Shown here: piece after piece, positions 47,365-56,506 of the stretch
Position numbering within the stretch: the stretch's first letter is position 1
Layout: each line of letters begins with the position of its first letter
Assembly (NCBI RefSeq): GCF_900111245.1
Contig: NZ_FOGO01000003.1
Span: forward strand, 1-64,000
DNA from: Streptomyces qinglanensis
GTDB lineage: Bacteria; Actinomycetota; Actinomycetes; Streptomycetales; Streptomycetaceae
Direction: 5' to 3'
Length of the DNA: 64,000 bases
Position numbers and translations under genes: made by a program
The notes under the pieces: generated by a model
What the model was told of the DNA's origin: nothing
Database searches by the model: none
What the model saw: the letters and a program-made list of their open reading frames with translations, nothing else

Positions 47365-48702
47365 GTGCCCCGAACACGCAACACCCGCCTGCACACGTTG
47401 CTCCAGGAAGCCGACTGGAGTGGCGCTCAACTCGCCACCGCGCTGCGGAAGCTGGCCGACGAGCACGCGCAGCGGCTGACCTGCGACCGGTCGACGGTCT
47501 CGCGCTGGCTCGCCGGCACCACCCCCCGGCCGCCCGCGCCGGAACTGCTGCTGCAAGTACTGTCACGGCGTCTGCAACGGCCCGTCAGCGCCGCCGAGGC
47601 AGGTCTGAGCAGCGCTCCGGCCACAGTGCTGGACCTCTCCTGGGAGGCCGACCCGCTGCACAGGCTGACCGTCCTCACCCGCGCCGAAATGGATCCCCGC
47701 AGCCGCCATACGCTGCACACCGGGACGTACAGCCTCGCCGTGCCCGACGTCTGGCGCTCGGAGCAGATGCCCGGTGCGGAACCGCGGCAGCGGCCGCCCC
47801 GGACCACGGGCCGGGCCGGGCACGCGGAAGCCGAGGAGATGCGGACCATGGCCCGGGTCTTCGCCGAGGCGGCGCAGCTCCACGGCCCCGGCCACGTCCG
47901 CTCGGCGCTGGCCGCCTACCTGGCCCGTGACGTGACGGGGTACCTGCACGCCCCGGCCACCGAGAACGCGCGCCACCACCTGCTGATCGGCGCGGCCCAA
48001 CTCGCGCTGCTGCTCGGCGGCATGAGCGCGGACGGCGGCGCCGAGGCACTCGCCCAGCACTACCAGCACACCGCGGCGCAGCTCGCCGCCGAGGCCGGGG
48101 ATGCGGCCACCTTCGCCATCGCCCTGCGCGCGATGTCCACCCACGCGCACGACATGGGCCACCACACCACCGCGGTGCTGCACCTGGCAGAACGTGCCGC
48201 CGACAGCGCACGCGCCGCGGGCAGGACCGTCGGCGCATACGCCCAGGCCCAGCTCGCCGTCATGGAAGCCCACCACAGCGGGCGGGCCGCGCTCGACGCA
48301 CTGGCCGTCGCCGAACGCCTCCACGAACAGGCACCCAGCGCAGCGCCGGGCCCCTTCAGCCACTATCCAGCCGCGTCGCTGCACTATCAGCGCGCCCAAA
48401 TGCTGGCCACCCTCGGCGACACGGCGGGCTCCGCCCGTGCCCTGGCCACGTCCCTGCGGCTACGCGATCCCACCGAGCGGCAGGCCACCGCCCTCACCCG
48501 CGCCCGGCTCGCCGAAAGCTGCCTCGCGCAGGGGCACCTCGACGCCGCCCTCGCCCACTGGCAGACGTTCCTCGACGCCTACCCGGTCCTGCACTCCTCT
48601 CGCGTAGCCCACCGCCTGAGCGCCATGCGCCGGCTGCTGCACCCCCATCGCCGGCACCACGCCACTGCCCAGCTCCTGGCACGCTCCGCCGCCCTGCGCT
48701 GA
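47365..48702 (+). CDS. XRE-type HTH regulator with TPR-like domain
   Basis: 445 residues from GTG 47365, preceded by AGGAGGG. N-terminal helix-turn-helix: TLLQEADWSGAQLATALRKL and CDRSTVSRWLAGTTPRPPAP (recognition helix in STVSRWLAG). The remaining ~350 residues are TPR-like helices (ARHHLLIGAAQLALLLGGMS, ALAVAERLHEQAP, QRAQMLATLGDTAGSARALA). Such proteins are common cluster-linked regulators in Streptomyces. Divergent placement next to the PKS operon suggests that it controls the cluster. Intact. Confidence 0.8.
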   Translation: MPRTRNTRLHTLLQEADWSGAQLATALRKLADEHAQRLTCDRSTVSRWLAGTTPRPPAPELLLQVLSRRLQRPVSAAEAGLSSAPATVLDLSWEADPLHRLTVLTRAEMDPRSRHTLHTGTYSLAVPDVWRSEQMPGAEPRQRPPRTTGRAGHAEAEEMRTMARVFAEAAQLHGPGHVRSALAAYLARDVTGYLHAPATENARHHLLIGAAQLALLLGGMSADGGAEALAQHYQHTAAQLAAEAGDAATFAIALRAMSTHAHDMGHHTTAVLHLAERAADSARAAGRTVGAYAQAQLAVMEAHHSGRAALDALAVAERLHEQAPSAAPGPFSHYPAASLHYQRAQMLATLGDTAGSARALATSLRLRDPTERQATALTRARLAESCLAQGHLDAALAHWQTFLDAYPVLHSSRVAHRLSAMRRLLHPHRRHHATAQLLARSAALR

Positions 48703-48984
48703 CTCCGGGGCGGTACCGGGCGGGGAGGGGGCGAAGGGGACACCGGACGGATCCTGCACAGCAGGAAAGCCAACGAACTGCCGCCGAGTACCGCATCGTC
48801 CGGCCCTGTGGTGCTGATCAGCACCAGTCGACACCGCTGCGACGCCCTGCACCGGGCCTGCCGCTCCCCGGCCGGGCCCCGCACCAGGCGCCGACCGCAT
48901 GCCGGCAGTGATCGCCGACACAGCGCCGGGGGACCCGGCCCGGCAGACGGCGACGACCTTGGTGCGGCTGCCTCCACGCGCTAC

Positions 48985-49238
48985 CTGCCCTGCACCCTGC
49001 CGCACGCGACGGGCCTGCCCCACCCTCGCCGACGTCGGGTACACCGGGGCGGGATCGGCATTCACACTCCGCTGCGGCCGCACCCTGACATCTCCGCACC
49101 GCTGTGCATCGACAACCGCACGCACAGTCGTCTCCAACGCGGCGTCCGGGCCCTCGGCGAGCGCGCCGCGTCCGCCCTCAACGCTGGTCCGCGCTTCAGC
49201 ACGTCACCCTGAGCCCGAACCGCATCGACGACATCGCA
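48985..49238 (+). pseudogene. IS5-type transposase C-terminal remnant
   Basis: Segments LADVGYTGAG, IGIHTPLRPHPD, CIDNRTHSRLQRGVRALGER and, in another frame, RWSALQHVTLSPNRIDDIA match the end of DDE_Tnp_4-type transposases (LAD.GY.GAGIG..P..., LRGLRALGER, RW.ALQ..TL.P.RI). At least two frameshifts. It ends at CGCATGTGTGGTTGTCAG, the same 18 bases that border the homologous block at 29.4 kb. Confidence 0.55.
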
Positions 49239-49248
49239 TGTGTGGTTG

Positions 49249-49482
49249 TCAGACATTGCTCCAGGAGCAGGGCTTGCCCGCTTCGCAGTGTTCGTAGCCT
49301 GGCATGGTCGGGAAGAATTCATCGTTGTCCCGCATCCGCCGCCTGGGGGCCGGCAGTTTGCTGAATGCCTCCTGGTTCTGTTGTGAGGGGATGGCTCCCC
49401 GGCCGCAGGTCTCCTTCCCGCTTGGTCCGGTCGCCGCTTTCCGGGTGTCGGCCAGCAGGCCGAAGTTGCTGCCGGCGCCCAC
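49249..49482 (-). CDS. Cys-containing hypothetical protein, copy 2
   Basis: GTG 49482 gives 77 residues: MGAGSNFGLLADTRKAATGP, ETCGRGAIPSQQNQEAFSKL, RRRMRDNDEFFPTMPGYEHC, EAGKPCSWSNV. The same frame stays open upstream to about 49640 (ISGGFPGGTDQVSSGDECAQ, LLAGKV), and similarity to copy 1 at 29.4 kb reaches ~49556, so the true product probably starts earlier; no start codon with a ribosome site is seen there, and the gene may be 5'-truncated. The conserved Cys suggest an exported or disulfide-containing domain. Function unknown. Confidence 0.45.
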   Translation of the reverse strand: MGAGSNFGLLADTRKAATGPSGKETCGRGAIPSQQNQEAFSKLPAPRRRMRDNDEFFPTMPGYEHCEAGKPCSWSNV

Positions 49483-49668
49483 TTTCCCGGCGAGGAGCTG
49501 GGCGCACTCATCGCCGCTGCTGACCTGGTCGGTCCCGCCGGGGAAGCCACCGGAGATGTGCTCTTCGAGCGGTGCGGACGGCCCGTCCGGGCCCGACGGG
49601 AGAGCGTGGTGGTGGCCATCGGTGTCCGGGAGTCGGGCCGGAGGGTCCTGGAGTGCGTGGCGGTGTAC

Positions 49669-50097
49669 TCAGTCGGATGCGAGGAGTTCGGCCAGCCGGT
49701 GGGTGTCTTCGAGATAACGGTCGTAGGGAAAGCCGGCGGCGACGAGTGCGGCCCGGAATTCCTCGTCGAGCGGCTTTCCTGTGGCGTGGAAGGCTTCCCG
49801 GCCGGCCTCGGTGAGGCGGACCAGCCGCCGCCGCGCGTGTTCGGGGTCGACGGTGATCTGCACCAGGCCGTCCGTCTGCAGTGGCCGTAGTGCCCGGCTG
49901 ATCGCCGGGTCGGACACCGACAGGGCCTGCGCGAGTTTGTGCTGCGTCGTCGGCTCGATGTCCTCCAGCGTACCGAGAAGTCGGATCTGGCTGTAGGTCA
50001 AGCCGTCGGGGCCATCGGTACGCCGCCGGGCCGCCTCGCCCAGCAGCATGACCACGCGGTGCAGCAGGTCTGCGAGTCCGTCATCCACAGCTACCAC
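49669..50097 (-). CDS. MarR-family regulator
   Basis: 142 residues. Winged-helix DNA-binding core: SQIRLLGTLEDIEPTTQHKL, AQALSVSDPAISRALRPLQT, DGLVQITVDPEHARRRLVRL (wing with Asp and Arg typical of MarR). GTG start at 50097 or at the in-frame GTG three codons later. It is divergent from the membrane protein gene at 50145, and the 47-bp gap contains a perfect 14-bp palindrome, so it probably represses both genes. Confidence 0.85.
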   Translation of the reverse strand: MVAVDDGLADLLHRVVMLLGEAARRRTDGPDGLTYSQIRLLGTLEDIEPTTQHKLAQALSVSDPAISRALRPLQTDGLVQITVDPEHARRRLVRLTEAGREAFHATGKPLDEEFRAALVAAGFPYDRYLEDTHRLAELLASD

Positions 50098-50115
50098 TGT
50101 ACCTGACTGTTGCGC

Positions 50116-50129
50116 GGTTAATATTAACC
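50116..50129. promoter_or_regulatory. Probable MarR operator
   Basis: GGTTAATATTAACC, a perfect AT-rich palindrome in a GC-rich region, between the divergent MarR and membrane-protein genes and close to both starts. A related GTTAAGACTAAG half-like site lies at 50131-50142. Confidence 0.7.
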
Positions 50130-50144
50130 TGTTAAGACTAAGCT

Positions 50145-50675
50145 ATGAGCAACCTCTCCTACCTCGCACAGTCCGCGTTCCCCCTGGTGTGGCTGCTGGT
50201 GCCGACCGTCGGAGCCTTCATCCGGACCCGCCGCGCCCCCTCCCTCCAACAGGCACTGGAAACCTGGCAACGCTGGTGGGCCATCGGCGCCTTCGGCTGC
50301 GGCAGCCTGTGGATGACGGTCGCGTTCCTCGGCGCCCCGGACGTCATGGCAACGGCGATCGGTTTCGACCGGACGCCCTTCATGTTCGAGATCGCCTTCG
50401 CCAACCTCGGGCTGGCGGTCATGGGCTTCCGGGCCGCCTCGGCATCCGCGCGCGAGCGCATCACCATCGGGCTCGGCGGCGGGATGTTCCTCTGGGGAGC
50501 CCTGGCCGGCCACGTCTACCAGTGGTTCGTCAACGGCGACCACTCCCCCGGCAACACCGGCGGAGTCCTCGTCAACGACCTCCTGATCCCGGCAGTCATG
50601 ATCACCCTGGCCGTGCGCTCCCAGCGCCTGGAGCGGGCCACGCCCCGGCCGGCCACGCAAGCCGCCGCCGTCTGA
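50145..50675 (+). CDS. Four-helix membrane protein (DUF6790-like)
   Basis: 176 residues with about four transmembrane segments: SAFPLVWLLVPTVGAFIRTR, WWAIGAFGCGSLWMTVAFLG, MFEIAFANLGLAVMGFRAAS, LLIPAVMITLAVRSQ. The layout and the 'PFM.EIAFANL..A..G' signature resemble the DUF6790 family of unknown function. Probably repressed by the divergent MarR regulator. It lies 23 bases upstream of the TMEM175-like gene and is likely cotranscribed with it. Confidence 0.65.
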   Translation: MSNLSYLAQSAFPLVWLLVPTVGAFIRTRRAPSLQQALETWQRWWAIGAFGCGSLWMTVAFLGAPDVMATAIGFDRTPFMFEIAFANLGLAVMGFRAASASARERITIGLGGGMFLWGALAGHVYQWFVNGDHSPGNTGGVLVNDLLIPAVMITLAVRSQRLERATPRPATQAAAV

Positions 50676-50698
50676 CACTCCAGGAGCTGTTGCCCACC

Positions 50699-51352
50699 AT
50701 GCCGACTCACCACAGCCACACCCCCGACGGCCAGAACGACGAGACCGGAACGGTCTCCACCGGCCGGCTCACCGCGTTCGTGGACGCCGCCATCGCGATC
50801 GCCCTCACCCTGCTGGCTCTGGACCTTCCCGTCCCCGCCGGCGACACCACCGGTGCCATGCTGCGTTCGGTGCCGGACCACAGCAACGAGTATCTGGCCT
50901 TCGCGCTCAGCTTCGTGGTGATCGCCGCCCACTGGCGGGCCCACCACGAGATCTTCCGGTATGTCCGCTCGCCGAGCAGCCGGCTGACCAGCCTCACCCT
51001 GGCATGGCTGTTCATGCAGGTCCTGATGCCGTTCGCGACCCGAGTGATCACCGCCGACGGCGCCTTCCCGCCCCGGTTCAGCCTCTACGCAATCATGCAG
51101 GTCCTGGCGTCCACGCTGATCGCGCTGATGATCCGGGAGATCCGGCACGAACACCTGTACCGCACCGACGTCCCGCCCCGGGCGTTCACCCAGAGCCGGG
51201 TGCGCAGCCTCTGCCTGGCCGCGGTGTTCGGGGCGTCCGTCCCCGTCTCGTTCCTGACCACGAGCACCGGCGCGTACCTGTGCTGGCTGACGGCGCCTCT
51301 CGTCCTCACCGTCGCCCAACGCGTCCAGAACCGTGCTCCGACCTGTGACTGA
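50699..51352 (+). CDS. TMEM175-family potassium-channel-like protein
   Basis: 217 residues from ATG 50699. GRLTAFVDAAIAIALTLLAL (first helix; in the family the motif is 'R...FSDAVFAI..TLL.LD..P', here with FVD) is followed by five further helices (YLAFALSFVVIAAHWRAHHE, LTLAWLFMQVLMPFATRVIT, and others). Bacterial TMEM175 proteins form potassium-permeable channels as tetramers. Part of the MarR-controlled unit. Confidence 0.75.
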   Translation: MPTHHSHTPDGQNDETGTVSTGRLTAFVDAAIAIALTLLALDLPVPAGDTTGAMLRSVPDHSNEYLAFALSFVVIAAHWRAHHEIFRYVRSPSSRLTSLTLAWLFMQVLMPFATRVITADGAFPPRFSLYAIMQVLASTLIALMIREIRHEHLYRTDVPPRAFTQSRVRSLCLAAVFGASVPVSFLTTSTGAYLCWLTAPLVLTVAQRVQNRAPTCD

Positions 51353-51478
51353 GGGGTGATGTCCCCGCGAGAGGCGGGCCCGGACTCCGCCCGCCCGACG
51401 GCATACGCTGGGGATATCCGGGCCGGAACCGTAAGTGCTCAGGACAGAGGCGCTCTTCGGCGCCGGCGTGGTCGAGGC

Positions 51479-52477
51479 TCATGGCTCCTCCATGTCCGGC
51501 ACCGGTGAGATCGTTGCACCGGCCGACAGCAGTCTCTCCGCCAGCGCGCGGCAGCGCCTTCCGAGCTCCGGAGGGTCGAGTACCTCGAAGTCGTGCCCCA
51601 GCAGGAGTACGTGCATGAGCACGAAGTCGAGGCTGGCGGCGCCACTGAGCACCTCGCAGAGCTCGCTGGCTCGGCGTCGCACGACGGCCGCCGACGCCGG
51701 AATCTGCGCGCGCACCGTGTCGGCCGGCGCGTGCACGAGGAAGCGCGCCTGGTGCGGGTAGACCCGGCTCGCCACACTCTCCTGCACGTACGTCGCCGCG
51801 TCGGGCGCCGCTCGCGGGCAAAAGCGCCAGGTCCGTGCGGACGCGTCGGTCATCCGGTCGACGCGGAAGCTGCGCCAGTCGTCGCGATCGAGGTCGTAGG
51901 CGAGGAGATACCAGCGCCGGTCGGAGGCGACCAGCCGGTAGGGCTCGACCCGCCGACGTCGCACCTCGCTCCCGGACGGGTAGTCGAAGCCTGCCTCGAC
52001 CTCGTCGCGGCAGGCTCTGGCCAGGGTCATGAGTACCTCGGGGTCGACCGGCGTACGGCCTCCGCCAAAGGACTCCACCGAGCCGGAGAGCGCGCGCACC
52101 TCGTGCCGAAGCCGGGTGGGCAGTACCTGGTCGAGCTTGGTCAGTGCCCGGAGTGCGGCGTCGCCGGCGCCGGCGACCGCTCCACCCGCGCCGGCGAGCA
52201 GCGAGACCGCGGTGCCGATCGCCTCCTGGTCGTCGAGAAGCAGCGGCGGCAGGTCCTGCCCCGCGCCGAGTCGGTAGCCGCCGCCGACACCCTGGCCGGC
52301 ATGCACCGGATAGCCGAGCGTGCGCAGCCGCTCGACATCACGCCGTACCGTGCGCGACGTGACCCCGAGCCGGTCGGCGAGCTCGGGGCCGGTCCAGACC
52401 TGGCGCTGCTGCAGCAGCCCGAGCAGGGTGAGCACCCGCTCCGTCGTGCCCCGCTCGTTACCGCTTGCCACGTCCAT
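51479..52477 (-). CDS. WYL-domain transcription regulator (YafY-like)
   Basis: 332 residues from ATG 52477. N-terminal HTH_11: RVLTLLGLLQQRQVWTGPEL, LADRLGVTSRTVRRDVERLR, with the wing YPVHAGQGVGGGYRLGAG. The WYL domain follows (~140-240): VRRRRVEPYRLVASDRRWYL, LAYDLDRDDWRSFRVDRMTD, then a C-terminal WCX extension. Such regulators sense ligands or nucleic acid through WYL. It is divergent from the DinB gene, and the shared 63-bp region contains two inverted repeats. Confidence 0.88.
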   Translation of the reverse strand: MDVASGNERGTTERVLTLLGLLQQRQVWTGPELADRLGVTSRTVRRDVERLRTLGYPVHAGQGVGGGYRLGAGQDLPPLLLDDQEAIGTAVSLLAGAGGAVAGAGDAALRALTKLDQVLPTRLRHEVRALSGSVESFGGGRTPVDPEVLMTLARACRDEVEAGFDYPSGSEVRRRRVEPYRLVASDRRWYLLAYDLDRDDWRSFRVDRMTDASARTWRFCPRAAPDAATYVQESVASRVYPHQARFLVHAPADTVRAQIPASAAVVRRRASELCEVLSGAASLDFVLMHVLLLGHDFEVLDPPELGRRCRALAERLLSAGATISPVPDMEEP

Positions 52478-52543
52478 GCCGCCCACCCTGCCAGAGACAG
52501 CGGACCGATCCTGTCCGCTAGGGGAGTCAAGGTGGGCGGCATG
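52475..52543. promoter_or_regulatory. Nested inverted repeats between WYL and DinB genes
   Basis: CATGCCGCCCACC (52475-52487) and its exact complement GGTGGGCGGCATG (52531-52543) include both start codons. Inside is AGCGGAC (52499-52505), spacer CGATCCT, GTCCGCT (52513-52519), a likely operator. The symmetry makes the two leaders nearly identical. Confidence 0.65.
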
Positions 52544-53128
52544 GATGCAGATCAACTCGACTGGAACCGGACACTGCGCGAGCAGTGGGAGGTCCACTGG
52601 AAACATCAACTCCGAGCCCGGCTCGAGGGCCTCACCGACGACGAGTACTTCTGGTCGCCGGTGCCGGACGCCTGGAACGTGCGGCCGCGCGGCAGCTCGA
52701 CGGCGCCCGTGCAGGCCGGTGTCGGGGACTTCACGATCGACTTCGCCTTCCCGCAGCCGGTCCCTGCTGCCTTCACCACAATCGCCTGGCGACTCGGTCA
52801 CGTCATCGTCGGTGTGCTCGCTGCGCGCAACGCGGCGCACTTCGGCGCGCCGGCGGCGTCGTACGAGACGTGGGAGTACGCCGGCAGCGCGGCCGCCGCG
52901 CTCGACCAGCTCGAGGTCCAGCTCGACGTCTGGCTGGCCGGGGTGCGCAGCCTCGGCGACGCCGGGCTCCGGGTCCCGATGGGTGAGAAGGAGCCCTTCC
53001 CCGAGGCGCCCATGGCCGATCTGGTGCTGCACATTCACCGCGAGCTGATCCACCACCTGTCCGAGGTCTGCCTGCTGCGCGACCTCTACCCGCACACGAA
53101 ACCCGCTACGAACGGAGCAACCCGATGA
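52541..53128 (+). CDS. DinB-family protein
   Basis: 195 residues from ATG 52541. Four-helix DinB_2-type pattern: REQWEVHWKHQLRARLEGLT, DDEYFWSPVPDAWNVR, FTTIAWRLGHVIVGVLAARN (first metal His), and VLHIHRELIHHLSEVCLLRD (later His pair). DinB/YfiT-like proteins are metal-dependent and often act with mycothiol or other thiols. Cotranscribed with the VOC gene (ATGA overlap) and paired with a WYL regulator, a common combination. Confidence 0.8.
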   Translation: MDADQLDWNRTLREQWEVHWKHQLRARLEGLTDDEYFWSPVPDAWNVRPRGSSTAPVQAGVGDFTIDFAFPQPVPAAFTTIAWRLGHVIVGVLAARNAAHFGAPAASYETWEYAGSAAAALDQLEVQLDVWLAGVRSLGDAGLRVPMGEKEPFPEAPMADLVLHIHRELIHHLSEVCLLRDLYPHTKPATNGATR

Positions 53129-53586
53129 GCCACCACGTCCAGGTCACCTTCGACGCTCACGATCCGCGGGCGCTGTCGTCCTTCTGGCGCCACGTACTGG
53201 GCTACGTCCACCCCGGCCCGCCCGGAGTCGACCTGCCCGAGGGCGCCGACCCGCTGGCCGCATGGGATGACTTCCTCGCGCGGGTCGGCGTACCGGAGGA
53301 GCAGCGCAACACGAGATCGGCCATCGAGGACCCGGACGGGCACGGCCCACGGCTGTTCTTCCAGCAGGTGCCGGAGGGCAAGGCCGCCAAGAACCGCGTC
53401 CACCTCGACGTCCGCGCGGCTCCCGGGCTGAAGGGAGAGGAGCGGATGGCGGCTCTGGAGGCCGAGTGCGACCGGCTCCTCGCGCTGGGAGCGACGCGGG
53501 TACGTCGCTACGAGCCCGCTCCCCCGATGAGCGCCGGCTTCGTCGTGATGACCGACCCCGAGGGCAACGAGTTCTGCCTGGACTGA
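53125..53586 (+). CDS. VOC-family (glyoxalase-like) protein
   Basis: 153 residues. One VOC fold: HVQVTFDAHDPRALSSFWRH at the start, DPDGHGPRLFFQQVPEGKAA, NRVHLDVRAAP, and VVMTDPEGNEFCLD at the end. This is a two-module glyoxalase/dioxygenase-type domain, probably metal-binding or thiol-conjugate related. Its start overlaps the DinB stop, so both are translated together. Confidence 0.85.
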   Translation: MSHHVQVTFDAHDPRALSSFWRHVLGYVHPGPPGVDLPEGADPLAAWDDFLARVGVPEEQRNTRSAIEDPDGHGPRLFFQQVPEGKAAKNRVHLDVRAAPGLKGEERMAALEAECDRLLALGATRVRRYEPAPPMSAGFVVMTDPEGNEFCLD

Positions 53587-53738
53587 CGCAGCTCAGCTGT
53601 AGTCGCCGGGCCGCGGCAGGTCTTGACCGCTGCACCGATGTTTCCCGAGGCCGGTCAAGGCCGCAGTGATGCCGGCCGGCGACCCCGGCGGACACCCGGC
53701 AGGCCGCCGGCCCTGAGCCTGCCGCAACGTCAGAGCCG

Positions 53739-53777
53739 GGGCAGGGGGATGACGCCCATGGCGTCATCCCCCTGCCC
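53739..53777. terminator. Bidirectional terminator hairpin
   Basis: GGGCAGGGGGATGACGCC, loop CAT, then its exact complement: 18 perfect base pairs. It lies between the DinB-VOC unit (plus) and the integrase remnant (minus) and can serve both. Confidence 0.75.
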
Positions 53778-53781
53778 TTGG

Positions 53782-54421
53782 TCAGGGCCCGGAGCGGGGA
53801 ACGTACTCAGCTCGCGCCCAAGGCGCTGGACCTCGTCGTCCTTGCCGGAAACCGGGCCGGTGCCGGTCGGCCGACAGCAGCTCGCCGTAGTCGGTGATGT
53901 CCTGCATGGCGGAGACCACCGTCCGCAGCGAGGAGCCGGCCTTGTTCCGCTGGACAGCGGCGGTCTCCCTGTCCCGGACGACGCCGTACTCGCGCAGGAG
54001 CGCCCCGCAGTGGTCCTGGGGGACCGCGGCGAGCGTGGTGACCCGGCGCTCACGCAGCCAGTTCAGCCAGGACGTGAGGTGGTGGACGCGGGCACAGATG
54101 GTGCGGGGGTGCCGCGGGAGCCGGCGGGCCCTCGGCACGGCGAGGACGCGCTCGTCCTGGGTGGCGATCCGGGCCGGGGCGAGTTCCTTGGCGACCACGC
54201 GCCAGGGCCGGTGGGTGATCCGGTCGAACAGCACGTGCTTCTCCGTCACCTTCATCTGCACGGGTGCATCGGCCCAGCCGACGAACGACCACACGTCGTC
54301 CTCAAAGCGCGGCCGCGGGGCGGCCGCTCAGCCAGTTCAGACGGGCGGTCGCGGCGATGTCGGCGCCGGCGAACACCGACAGGAACGCAGGCTCCGCGGA
54401 GACAGGAAGCAGGCTCACGAC
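53782..54421 (-). pseudogene. Integrase-type protein, frameshifted and truncated
   Basis: From GTG ~54421: VSLLPVSAEPAFLSVFAGAD and TARLNWLSGRPAAAL end at a TGA; in another frame DVWSFVGWADAPVQMKVTEK, RWRVVAKE-like and SWLNWLRERRVTTLAAVPQD, HCGALLREYGVVRDRETAAV, DITDYGELLSADRHRPGFR follow. I know this arrangement from Streptomyces site-specific-integrase-like proteins. The frame break near 54310 and loss of the catalytic C-terminal part make it non-functional. Confidence 0.55.
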
Positions 54422-54460
54422 GTTGTCTCCTCGGCTCGCAGCGGCAGCTCGGCGTCCTCG

Positions 54461-54727
54461 TCACGCCTCGTCACCGACATCGCGCTGTGCCGCCGCGATG
54501 GCGGCCTTCCCGAACCGCGGCAGGATGTCCGCCGACAGGCGACGGGCGTAGGGAGCGAAGACCGCGGCGAACTGCTCGCGCGGCGTCTGACGGAACTGCC
54601 GCGCGAAGAATGCCTTCAGCCGCAGCAGATTCGGCAGATGCCGCGGGGCGAACAACGCCAGCGTCCCCCGCACCGTCGGAGCAGTCGACACCGCCCAGCT
54701 CCCTCGACCTGGTTGAAGAGACGCCAT
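54461..54727 (-). pseudogene. C-terminal fragment of unknown gene
   Basis: RGTLALFAPRHLPNLLRLKA, FFARQFRQTPREQFAAVFAP, YARRLSADILPRFGKAAIAA and AQRDVGDEA with TGA. Good codon use, but the first ~18 residues look non-coding and the rest resembles the end of a larger protein. It immediately precedes the integrase remnant in the same direction, so the two may come from one integrase operon. Confidence 0.4.
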
Positions 54728-54953
54728 GCGCAGCTTCAGCCGGCGGCGCCCACGGCGTCATCGTCTCGGACTGCGTGGCTTCCGGCGAAGGTCGAGGTCA
54801 CCGCCCCCTACGGGCCCGAGGGGAAAGCCCCGGGCGGGACCGTCGCGGCCTGTCCTGGCCCGCCCAGAGCTCAGCAGGACTGTCAGAGAGGCAGGACTCC
54901 GAGGCGTCGGGGGCGCCGGACCCCGTCGCACCGTTCCTTACTACGATCACCGG

Positions 54954-55178
54954 ATGCAGAACATCACGTGCACCCACTGCGGCGCGGCCGATCCGGAGCC
55001 GGGCTTCGTCGAGGACTCCGGCAAGAACGCGCGCGGATATGCGCGCTGGATCGCGGGCCACCTGGAGCGAGGGATATTCGGCGGCGCCAAGCGCATGGGC
55101 CGGCCGAGCCGGCAAATCGACGCCTACCGGTGCCACCAGTGCGGCCACCTGGAGCTGTTTGCGACCCACCAGACCTGA
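54954..55178 (+). CDS. Small zinc-ribbon protein
   Basis: 74 residues from ATG 54954. ITCTHCGAADPEPGFVEDSG and AYRCHQCGHLELFATHQ give two C-x2-C pairs about 50 residues apart, a zinc ribbon. The centre (GYARWIAGHLERGIFGGAKR) is typical of small Streptomyces proteins of this kind; function unknown. It ends convergent with the ADP-ribosylglycohydrolase. Confidence 0.7.
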   Translation: MQNITCTHCGAADPEPGFVEDSGKNARGYARWIAGHLERGIFGGAKRMGRPSRQIDAYRCHQCGHLELFATHQT

Positions 55179-55256
55179 CCCCGCCGCCTTGTCGCGTACC
55201 GCAGGAGCGAACCCTCCCGTCTGGGCACGACGGGACACCTCGTGGGCTGCAGGGCC

Positions 55257-56282
55257 TCAGCTCGCATCCCAGAGCAGCCCGAGGGCGACGAGTTCGTCGT
55301 GGTACTCGATCCGGTCCGCCCATGCGCTCGGCCAGGCGTCCGCACCCAGGTACGCGCCCGCGAAGGCACCGGTCAAGCAGGCGAGGGAGTCGGAGTCACC
55401 GGAGGTGCAGGCAGCCCGGCGTACGGCGGTGACCGGCTCGTCGGGGAAGAGCAGGAAGCACAGCAGCGCGGTGGCCAGGGCTTCTTCGGCGACCCACCCC
55501 GCGCCCGTGAAAGTGCACGGATCGGCCTCCGGCTCAGGGACCCGCAGGGCGTCGTCCACCTTGTCCAGGACGGCCAGGCACTCGTCCCACCCGCGCTCGG
55601 TGAACTCGGCCGCGCTGTGGTCCTGCGCGAACTCCCACAGGTCGCCCAGCCACCACTCCCGGTAGACGGACCTGCTCTTTCGCGCGTATTCCCGCAGCAT
55701 GTCCATGAGTTCGCCCGGCCGCGTCCCGTGCGCGAGCAGGCGTACGGCGTGTGCCGTGAGATCGCTGGCGGCCAGCGCTGTCGGGTGCCCGTGCGTGAGC
55801 GCGGCCTGCAACTGCGCCACTCCCGACCGCGCCTCTTCCGGCAAGCCCGGCATCAGACCGACCGGCGCCACCCGCATGTTCGCACCGCACCCTTTGGAAC
55901 CCGTCTGGCTCGCCTGCTGCCAGCGCCGCTCTTGATGACTGAGCTTCTCACACGCCACCAGGCAGGTGCGTCCCGGCGCACGATTGTTGTCGGGCGAGCG
56001 CCACCATTCGACGTACTCCTCGCGGACCGGTCGCACGACCCGGGCCGGTGCGAGCGGTCCCCGTTCCCTGGCGGTACGCAGCCCCCGGCCCAAGGCAAGT
56101 GTCATCTGCGTGTCGTCCGTGACGATCGCAGGTGTGGGCAGGTCCATCGCCCGCCAGGGGCCACACTTGGCGAGGATCTGCGGGACGTCGTTGAATTCGG
56201 TGGGGAAGCCGAGCGCGTCCCCGATCGCCAACCCGATCATCGCCCCGACCCCGGCCTGCTTGCCCCCTGCTCGGATGTTCAT
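55257..56282 (-). CDS. ADP-ribosylglycohydrolase-family protein
   Basis: 341 residues from ATG 56282 (56318 also possible). AGVGAMIGLAIGDALGFPTE near the start, PAIVTDDTQMTLALGRGL (metal-binding TDD), KGCGANMRVAPVGLM, and TSGDSDSLACLTGAFAGAYL (metal-binding GDSD) match the DraG/ARH family. Such enzymes remove ADP-ribose from proteins or other acceptors, with two Mg ions. All metal residues appear to be present. No ADP-ribosyltransferase is recognised nearby. Confidence 0.85.
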   Translation of the reverse strand: MNIRAGGKQAGVGAMIGLAIGDALGFPTEFNDVPQILAKCGPWRAMDLPTPAIVTDDTQMTLALGRGLRTARERGPLAPARVVRPVREEYVEWWRSPDNNRAPGRTCLVACEKLSHQERRWQQASQTGSKGCGANMRVAPVGLMPGLPEEARSGVAQLQAALTHGHPTALAASDLTAHAVRLLAHGTRPGELMDMLREYARKSRSVYREWWLGDLWEFAQDHSAAEFTERGWDECLAVLDKVDDALRVPEPEADPCTFTGAGWVAEEALATALLCFLLFPDEPVTAVRRAACTSGDSDSLACLTGAFAGAYLGADAWPSAWADRIEYHDELVALGLLWDAS

Positions 56283-56506
56283 CCGCCCATCCAAGCCACT
56301 GGGTGGGTGAGGCGCCATAGCTTTCCGCGGGGAGCTCTCCCATGGGTTCCATGCCTTTGCTGGTGGTCGCCGTCACGGGCCGAGAAGTCGACGGAGCCGT
56401 AGCGGGTGCCGACGCCTGCGCCTTTCCTCGGGAAGCCCGGCTGTCCCTCCTCCGGCCGGGCCCAAGAGGGCTGACCGGGGCCGGAGGAGGGGCGTGGTGG
56501 CAGCGG

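Noticed and set aside
53623..55665. A 680-residue plus-strand open frame
   Set aside because: It runs antisense to integrase remnants and through a terminator; composition is Arg/Ser/Pro-rich without motifs.
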